Under the pieces are notes generated by a model, which was given only the letters and a program-made list of their open reading frames with translations, was not told where the DNA came from and did not search any database. Source: JAWLCG01 sp041687295 (lineage in GTDB: Bacteria > Planctomycetota > Phycisphaerae > SM23-33 > FEN-1343). Taken from it: 22,855 nt of DNA. This document shows, one piece after another, positions 17,529-22,855 of the stretch (position 1 is its first letter; each line of letters opens with the position of its first letter). The stretch lies in assembly GCA_041687295.1 (NCBI GenBank), contig JAWLCG010000030.1, positions 1 to 22,855 on the forward strand, read 5' to 3'. Made by a program: the position numbers and the translations under genes.

Positions 17529-17543
17529 TGGCACGGCATGTGC
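17529..17543 (+). promoter_or_regulatory. sigma54 (-24/-12) promoter of the nitrogen operon
   Basis: TGGCACG-GCAT-GTGC matches the RpoN consensus TGGCACG-N4-TTGC except for one base; the invariant GG and GC are 10 bases apart. The start site would be near 17555, leaving a ~45-base leader before amtB. It fits nitrogen-limitation control by an NtrC-type activator. Confidence 0.65.
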
Positions 17544-17600
17544 ATTTGGCAGGGGCAGAGCCGGGGCGGCCCCGGCGGGCATACGCGAAAGGGCTGACCT

Positions 17601-18938
17601 GTGGAAAGTGGACGGAACGGGACAGGATGGCGGCGGCTGATCCTGGGGATCGGCGTAGTGGGCCTGCTGACGGCCCCGGCGGCGGCGCAGGATGCGGCCG
17701 GCCCGGGCGCGCTGGCGGGGCTGGACACGATGTGGGTGTTGATCGCGGCGTTTCTGGTGTTCTTCATGCAGGCGGGCTTCGGCATGGTCGAGGCGGGCTT
17801 CATTCGGGCCAAGAACGCCTGCAACATCCTGACCAAGAACTTCCTGGACTACTGCACGGCCAGCATCATGTTCTTCCTGGTGGGCTTCGCCTTCATGTTC
17901 GGCCAGGGCAACGGCTTTGTTGGTTGGAGCATGTTCGGCCTGAGCGGGGCGCCGGACTTCTGGCCCGACACGAACGTGCACACCTGGGCGTTCTGGCTGT
18001 TCCAGGCGGCGTTCTGCGGGGCGGCGGCGACGATCGTGGCCGGCGCGATGGCCGAGCGGATGAAGTTCCCGGCCTACCTGATGTACACGGTGGTCATCAG
18101 CGGCGTGGTGTACCCGATCATCGGCCATTGGGTCTGGGGCGGCGGCTGGCTGGCGGAGCGGGGTTTCCTGGACTTCGCCGGCTCGACGGTGGTCCACGCG
18201 ACGGGAGGCTGGGCGGCCTTTATCGGGGCGATCCTGCTGGGCCCGCGGATCGGCAAGTTCAATGGCAACGGCGAGGTCAAGGCCATCGCAGGCCATTCGA
18301 TTCCGCTGGCGTCGCTGGGCGTGTTCATCCTGTGGTTCGGGTGGTTTGGCTTCAATCCGGGCTCGACGCTGGGTGTCGGTGACGGCAGCCTGATCGGCCT
18401 GGTGGCGATGAACACCAACCTGGCCGCGGCGGCCGGCGCGATCGTGGCGATGGTGACGGTGTGGGTGCTTTTCGGCAAGCCGGACCTGTCGATGACGATG
18501 AACGGCGCGTTGGCGGGCCTGGTGGCGATCACGGCCCCGTGTGCCTACGTGACGCCGGCAGCGGCGTTGGTGATCGGGGCGGTCGGCGGCGTGCTGGTGG
18601 TATTCGGCGTGCGGCTGTTGGACATGATCCGGGTGGACGACCCCGTAGGCGCGGTGCCGGTGCACGGCATGAACGGGCTGTGGGGCACGCTGGCGGTGGG
18701 CCTGTTCCACACCGAGAGCGGCCTGCTCAACGGCGGCGGCTGGGGGCAGTTGGGCGTGCAGGCGTTGGGCACCTTCAGCGGGGCGCTGTTCAGCGTGGCG
18801 GCGATGGGTACGGTGTTCCTGCTGATCAAGTACACTGTGGGTCTGCGGGTGGGCCGGGCGGAGGAACTCCGCGGCCTGGACATCGGGGAGCACGGCATGG
18901 AGAGTTACGCCGGCTTCCAGGTCTTCGTGACCGAATAA
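17601..18938 (+). CDS. amtB: ammonium transporter
   Basis: A 445-residue Amt/MEP channel that conducts ammonium across the inner membrane. A signal peptide covers residues ~1-29 (basic WRR, then LILGIGVVGLLTAPAAA, cut before QDAAG), followed by about 11 membrane helices. Pore residues are visible: D and the first twin-His in LDFAGSTVVHATGG, and the second twin-His in VPVHGMNGLWG. The GTG start at 17601 has AAAGGG seven bases upstream and gives a complete signal peptide. First gene of an operon with PII 12 bases downstream; PII proteins normally plug AmtB when nitrogen is ample. Confidence 0.95.
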   Translation: MESGRNGTGWRRLILGIGVVGLLTAPAAAQDAAGPGALAGLDTMWVLIAAFLVFFMQAGFGMVEAGFIRAKNACNILTKNFLDYCTASIMFFLVGFAFMFGQGNGFVGWSMFGLSGAPDFWPDTNVHTWAFWLFQAAFCGAAATIVAGAMAERMKFPAYLMYTVVISGVVYPIIGHWVWGGGWLAERGFLDFAGSTVVHATGGWAAFIGAILLGPRIGKFNGNGEVKAIAGHSIPLASLGVFILWFGWFGFNPGSTLGVGDGSLIGLVAMNTNLAAAAGAIVAMVTVWVLFGKPDLSMTMNGALAGLVAITAPCAYVTPAAALVIGAVGGVLVVFGVRLLDMIRVDDPVGAVPVHGMNGLWGTLAVGLFHTESGLLNGGGWGQLGVQALGTFSGALFSVAAMGTVFLLIKYTVGLRVGRAEELRGLDIGEHGMESYAGFQVFVTE

Positions 18939-18950
18939 GGAGCGAGAGCC

Positions 18951-19292
18951 ATGAAGCTGATCATCGCCTACATCCAGCCTGAGAAGCTCAGCGACGTCAA
19001 GCAGTCGCTGTACGCGGCCGAGGTGTACAAGCTGTCGGTGACCAACGCGATGGGCTGCGGGCAGCAGAAGGGCTACACCGAGACCTACCGCGGCGTGGAC
19101 GTCGAGGTGAACCTGCTCAAGAAGGTGCGTCTGGAGATCGCGGTGAACGACGAGTTCGTGCAGCCCACGATCGACGCGATCATCCAGGGCGCCCGCACGG
19201 GCAATATCGGCGACGGGAAAATCTTCGTTCTGCCTTTGGCGCAGACGATTCGAATTCGCACGGGCGAACAGGGCAGCGTAGCGATAGGGTAG
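18951..19292 (+). CDS. glnK: PII nitrogen-signalling protein, lacking the uridylylated tyrosine
   Basis: A 113-residue PII protein. The nucleotide and signature regions are intact: TGNIGDGKIFV near 83-93 and RIRTGE near 101-106. In the T-loop, GQQKGYTETYRGVDVEVNL aligns without gaps to the E. coli GlnB loop; Tyr46 is kept, but position 51, the uridylylation site, is Val. Control by GlnD uridylylation is therefore unlikely, and binding of ATP/ADP and 2-oxoglutarate would be the signal. AGGAG lies upstream of the ATG. It is placed between amtB and glutamine synthetase, so it probably regulates one or both. GlnB or GlnK naming is by context. Confidence 0.93.
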   Translation: MKLIIAYIQPEKLSDVKQSLYAAEVYKLSVTNAMGCGQQKGYTETYRGVDVEVNLLKKVRLEIAVNDEFVQPTIDAIIQGARTGNIGDGKIFVLPLAQTIRIRTGEQGSVAIG

Positions 19293-19298
19293 GAGACG

Positions 19299-21554
19299 AT
19301 GGACACGACAATCAAACGCCCCTCCAACGGGGCCCCGACGAGTGGACTGACCGTAACGAGTGGACGCCGCGGCCTGGCCGTGGCCAACGAGTGGGAGCAC
19401 AGCAGAGCCATGAATGCAAACGGTGTGACGACGAGCGGCCCGGCGGGGGCGATGGTCTGCCAGCCGGTGACCGACATGTTCGGCTCGGCGGTCTTCAATG
19501 ACGCCGTCATGCGGGCGCGTCTGCCCAAGAACGTCTACCGGGCCCTGCGCCGGACGATCGAGCAGGGCGCCGAGTTGGAGCGTCACGTCGCCGACGTGGT
19601 CGCCAACGCGATGAAGGACTGGGCCATCGAGCAGGGCGCGACGCACTACTGCCACTGGTTCCAGCCGATGACGGGCATCACGGCCGAGAAGCACGACTCG
19701 TTCATCTCGCCGACCGCCGACGGGCGGACGATGATGGAGTTCAGCGGCAAGGAGCTGATCCAGGGCGAGCCGGACGCCTCGAGCTTCCCCTCGGGCGGCC
19801 TGCGGGCGACCTTCGAGGCCCGCGGGTACACGGCCTGGGACTGCACCAGCCCGGTCTTCATCAAGCGCGACGGCACGAACACGAGCCTGTTCATCCCCAG
19901 CGCGTTCTGCAGCTACACCGGCGAGACGCTGGACAAGAAGACCCCCCTGCTGCGGTCGATGGACGCCCTGAACCGCCAGGCCATGCGGGTGCTCAAGGCC
20001 CTGGGCAACGCCAGCGCCACGCGGGTGACGGCGACGCTGGGCAGCGAGCAGGAGTACTTCCTGGTCGACCGGCGGTTCGTCGAGCGGCGGATGGACCTGA
20101 CGATCACGGGCCGATCGCTCATCGGGGCCGCCCCGCCCAAGGGTCAGGAGATGGAGGATCACTACTTCGGGCGGATCCACGAGCGGGTCGCCAGCTTCAT
20201 GGCCGAGGTCAACAGCGAGCTGTGGAAGCTGGGCGTCTCGGCCAAGACCCAGCACAACGAGGTCGCCCCGGCCCAGTACGAGATCGCCCCGGTCTTCGCC
20301 ACGGTCAACGTGGGCACCGACCACAACCAGATCACGATGGAGACGCTCCAGAAGGTCGCGCTGCGGCACGGGTTCGTCTGCCTGCTGCACGAGAAGCCCT
20401 TCGCCGGCGTCAACGGCTCGGGCAAGCACAACAACTGGTCGATGGTCACCGACGACGGCGTGAACCTGCTGGACCCCGGCACCACGCCGCACGAGAACCT
20501 GGTGTTCCTGACCTTCCTGTTCAGCATCATCCGGGCGGTCGACAAGTACGCCACGCTGCTGCGGGCCTCGGTGGCCACCAGCGGCAACGACCACCGCCTC
20601 GGCGCCAACGAGGCCCCGCCGGCGATCGTGTCGATCTTCCTGGGCGAGCAGCTGACGGCCATCTACGAGCAGATCGCCGCCGGCGGGGTCACCAGCAGCG
20701 GCAACCGCATCGAGCTCAAGCTCGGCGCCAGCACCCTGCCGCCGCTGCCCAAGGACACCACTGACCGCAACCGCACCAGCCCGTTCGCCTTCACGGGCAA
20801 CAAGTTCGAGTTCCGCATGGTCGGCTCGAGCCAGAGCGTGGCCGGTCCCAACTTCGTGCTCAACACGATCGTCGCCGACACCCTCCGCGAGGTCGCCGAC
20901 GCCGTCGAGTCGGCCAAGGACGTGCCGGCCGCCCTGCAGAAGCTGCTGCAGGGCTACGCCAAGGAGCACATGAAGGTCATCTTCAACGGCGACAACTACT
21001 GCCAGGAGTGGACCGACGAGGCCGCCCGCCGCGGCCTGCCCAACCTGCGCAACACCGTCGACGCCCTGAACGTGCTGACCGACCCGGAGATCACCGCCGT
21101 CTTCGAGCGCCAGGCCGTGCTCAGCGAGCACGAGCTGCACGCCCGCTACGAGATCCTGCTGGAGGTCTACGCCAAGCAGATCAACGTCGAGGCGCAGGTG
21201 ATGCTGCACATGGCCCGGCGGCAGATCCTGCCGGCCGCCACGGAGTACTGCGGACGCGTCGCCCAGACGGTCGCGGCCCTTAAGGCCGCCGGCGTCGAGC
21301 CCGACGGCACGCTGGGCACCCTCAAGGAGCTGACCGACCTGAGCCACCAGCTCAAGGCCGCCATCGGCGACTTGGAGAACGCCTGCCGCGTCGCCGCCGG
21401 CCAGGACGGCGCCCCCGCCATCGCCGCCGCCTACCGCGACCGCGTCGTGCCCACCATGGGCGAGTTGCGCGGCGTGAGCGACCGGCTGGAGATGATGGTC
21501 GACGCCGAGCTCTGGCCGCTGCCGACCTACTCGGAGATGCTGTTCCTGCGGTAG
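19299..21554 (+). CDS. glnN: type III glutamine synthetase
   Basis: A 751-residue enzyme making glutamine from glutamate, ammonium and ATP; GSIII is a long (~700-730 residue) class forming dodecamers. Motifs: NAMKDWAIEQGATHYCHWFQ and PMTGITAEKHDSFISPTADG, TLGSEQEYFLVD with metal/glutamate-binding E, FAGVNGSGKHNNWSM (the NGSG-H loop), NDHRLGANEAPPA and FAFTGNKFEFRMVGSS. The start is 6 bases after PII stops; ATG 19299 has AGGAG three bases away. Similarity begins only near DMFGSAVFNDAVMRARLPKN, so the ATG at 19410 is a possible alternative. Third gene of the operon; a UUCG-loop terminator follows. Confidence 0.95.
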   Translation: MDTTIKRPSNGAPTSGLTVTSGRRGLAVANEWEHSRAMNANGVTTSGPAGAMVCQPVTDMFGSAVFNDAVMRARLPKNVYRALRRTIEQGAELERHVADVVANAMKDWAIEQGATHYCHWFQPMTGITAEKHDSFISPTADGRTMMEFSGKELIQGEPDASSFPSGGLRATFEARGYTAWDCTSPVFIKRDGTNTSLFIPSAFCSYTGETLDKKTPLLRSMDALNRQAMRVLKALGNASATRVTATLGSEQEYFLVDRRFVERRMDLTITGRSLIGAAPPKGQEMEDHYFGRIHERVASFMAEVNSELWKLGVSAKTQHNEVAPAQYEIAPVFATVNVGTDHNQITMETLQKVALRHGFVCLLHEKPFAGVNGSGKHNNWSMVTDDGVNLLDPGTTPHENLVFLTFLFSIIRAVDKYATLLRASVATSGNDHRLGANEAPPAIVSIFLGEQLTAIYEQIAAGGVTSSGNRIELKLGASTLPPLPKDTTDRNRTSPFAFTGNKFEFRMVGSSQSVAGPNFVLNTIVADTLREVADAVESAKDVPAALQKLLQGYAKEHMKVIFNGDNYCQEWTDEAARRGLPNLRNTVDALNVLTDPEITAVFERQAVLSEHELHARYEILLEVYAKQINVEAQVMLHMARRQILPAATEYCGRVAQTVAALKAAGVEPDGTLGTLKELTDLSHQLKAAIGDLENACRVAAGQDGAPAIAAAYRDRVVPTMGELRGVSDRLEMMVDAELWPLPTYSEMLFLR

Positions 21555-21657
21555 CCTGACTCGCCCGGGCGGGGCCGACTGCCCTCGCCCTGCCCGGGCA
21601 CCGATTCGTCCCGAGTTCGACGCGACCCGCGACAGCCGGGCAACCGTCCACTCGTTG

Positions 21658-21694
21658 GCGGGGGTGGTCCCTTCGGGGGCTGCCCTCGCTTTTT
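21658..21694 (+). terminator. intrinsic terminator of the amtB operon
   Basis: A 14-bp stem (21658-21671 with 21676-21689, a few G-T pairs) closed by the very stable C(TTCG)G tetraloop and followed by TTTTT. It lies about 100 bases after the glnN stop. Confidence 0.8.
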
Positions 21695-21727
21695 CTTGCG
21701 CCCCGCACCCCCGATGGCGCCCAGCAC

Positions 21728-22147
21728 GTAGGGCGGGCACGGCCCGCCGCCGATGGCGCCAGGCACCCCCGCGTGTCCCCCATCAGCCCCAGGCTTGCCC
21801 GGGGTCATCGCGAGGAAGAAACAGCAGGGATGGGCCACAGAGGCACAGAGGACACAGAGTAGAAGCACAGAGATTCGGAGAGATTCGGAGAAAGACAAAG
21901 CGTCCGGGCGCCGTGGCTACGGCGTTTGTAGCCACGTCTTCCGAGCCCCCGATGGCGCCAGGCTCCACCGTGTGTCCCTATATAGCCCCGGGCTTGCCCG
22001 GGGTCTTCGCGGGCGACCGGCGGCGATGCGGCGGGTGGACCGCCCGCCCGGCACGCGGAACCTCGCCTGCGCTGCCGCTGCGGCGAGAACCCACGTGCCC
22101 TACAGGAGGCGCCTGGCGCCATCGACGGCGGGCCGTGCCCGCCCTAC
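21728..22147. repeat. repeat-built non-coding element with 37-bp inverted ends
   Basis: The 590 bases between glnN and the dehydrogenase hold no gene. The 37-bp arms at 21728-21764 and 22111-22147 are inverted copies with one mismatch and enclose ~350 bases; the right arm overlaps the dehydrogenase stop codon. Inside are a 62-bp direct repeat (21751-21812 and 21950-22011, about 10 mismatches), a perfect 9-bp hairpin (21912-21920 / 21928-21936), and a CACAGAG-rich run at 21836-21890 ending in two copies of AGATTCGGAG. A further fragment CCCCCGATGGCGCC lies near 21709. Such CACAGAG-rich intergenic repeats are familiar to me from planctomycete genomes. Confidence 0.75.
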
Positions 22148-22855
22148 CCGAAGGCGAAGGCGGCCTTGATGCATTGGGAGTCGGCCTTGGCGGTGGCGGC
22201 GGCGAGGGCGGCGCGGTAGTCGGCCAGGGCGAAGGTGTGGCTCAGCAGGCCGGCGGTCCGCAGTCGGCCGGTGGCGAGCCACTCGAGGACCAGGTCGTAG
22301 GTGTGGACGCGCCGGCCCTGGAACGACTCGACAGATCGCCCATAGGCGCCCACCAGACGCACCTCGGCGAACCACACCGGCGTGGGGTCCACCCGCCCGG
22401 GCCCGGTCGTGCCCAGCAGGACCATCTGGCCCCCGGCGGCGGTCATGGCCAGCGACTCCGAGAAACTCTCGGCCGATCCCACGGCGTCGAAGACCACCTC
22501 GTAGCCCCCCACCAGCGACCGGCGGCCGAGGTGGCCGGGCACGATCCGCCCGCCGACGCGCCCGGCGACGGCCTCCAACCGGTCGGCCCGGGCGTCGAGG
22601 ACCGCATCGGCCCCCAGCGCCAGGCCGACGCGTCCCTGAAATTCGTACCGGGCCAGCAGGTCGACCGTCCCGGCGAACCCCGCCGCCCGCAGGGCCGAGA
22701 CCACCCCCAGCCCCAGCACGCCGGCGCCGTAGACCAGCACCCGCCCGGCGTCGGTCAGCTCGGGCCGCAGCACCGCGTGCAGGCTGCACGCCAGCGGGTC
22801 GGTGAGGATGAGCTGCTCATCGGGCAGCCCCTGCGGCGCAGCTCGCAGTTGGCTG
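22144..22855 (-). CDS. zinc-type alcohol dehydrogenase, 3' part
   Basis: Partial: the 5' end lies beyond the window. From the edge the frame reads LPDEQLILTDPLACSLHAVL, the link before the Rossmann fold in medium-chain dehydrogenases, then the nucleotide-binding loop VLVYGAGVLGLGVV and strands ending at DLLARYEFQ. FDAVGSAESFSESLAM and GGQMVLLGTTGPG follow. The zinc-binding catalytic half is not seen, so the substrate cannot be inferred. GTG at 22773 is only an internal codon. The stop at 22144-22146 overlaps the inverted-repeat arm. Minus strand, convergent with the amtB operon. Confidence 0.85.
   Translation of the reverse strand, partial: SQLRAAPQGLPDEQLILTDPLACSLHAVLRPELTDAGRVLVYGAGVLGLGVVSALRAAGFAGTVDLLARYEFQGRVGLALGADAVLDARADRLEAVAGRVGGRIVPGHLGRRSLVGGYEVVFDAVGSAESFSESLAMTAAGGQMVLLGTTGPGRVDPTPVWFAEVRLVGAYGRSVESFQGRRVHTYDLVLEWLATGRLRTAGLLSHTFALADYRAALAAATAKADSQCIKAAFAFG

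Noticed and set aside
17406..21740. 1444-codon minus-strand frame across the amtB-PII-glnN operon
   Set aside because: It opposes three well-recognised genes; its D/H/R-rich composition is typical of antisense GC-rich codons.
21753..22169. 138-codon frame over the repeat region
   Set aside because: It translates intergenic repeats and overlaps the dehydrogenase end; no domain.

Overview
The window is GC-rich bacterial DNA with G/C-ending codons and clear Shine-Dalgarno sites. The ammonium transporter / PII / type III glutamine synthetase cluster, the family style of the glycosidase-like gene and the CACAGAG-rich intergenic repeats suggest a planctomycete (possibly Phycisphaerae). That placement is from memory of family distributions, not from a search.

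Positions ~362-15860 look like an integrated genetic island. The minus-strand half (10395 down to 362) is a type I restriction-modification operon: hsdM, a NYN/PIN-like nuclease gene, hsdS, a Schlafen/AlbA_2-HATPase gene, hsdR and a HEPN-like (DUF4145-type) gene. It has a good sigma70-type promoter at 10483-10511. hsdS has no conventional start codon for its conserved N-terminus. That frame is joined to the upstream NYN gene across a C9 tract, so slippage there could produce a NYN-HsdS fusion.

The plus-strand half (10730-15879) is a replication and integration module. It holds an unknown coiled-coil/HTH protein, two small excisionase-like HTH proteins, a Rep_O-like initiator with iterons inside its own gene (as in phage lambda ori), a small helicase-loader-like protein, an XRE repressor with a leaderless-type promoter and operator, and a tyrosine integrase. 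The integrase reading frame runs straight through a tRNA-Arg(ACG) gene, the likely attachment site, and the apparent tRNA promoter lies inside the integrase frame. I see no capsid, packaging or conjugation genes. The island could be a satellite-like or self-replicating integrative element that carries restriction-modification as cargo. Its left end is not visible.

Right of the tRNA is ordinary chromosome: a glycoside-hydrolase-like gene that seems to lack its N-terminus (minus strand), then a plus-strand nitrogen operon amtB - PII - glnN with a sigma54-type promoter and a UUCG-tetraloop terminator. A 590-base non-coding stretch follows, built of inverted and direct repeats, and then the 3' part of a zinc-type alcohol dehydrogenase gene cut by the window end.
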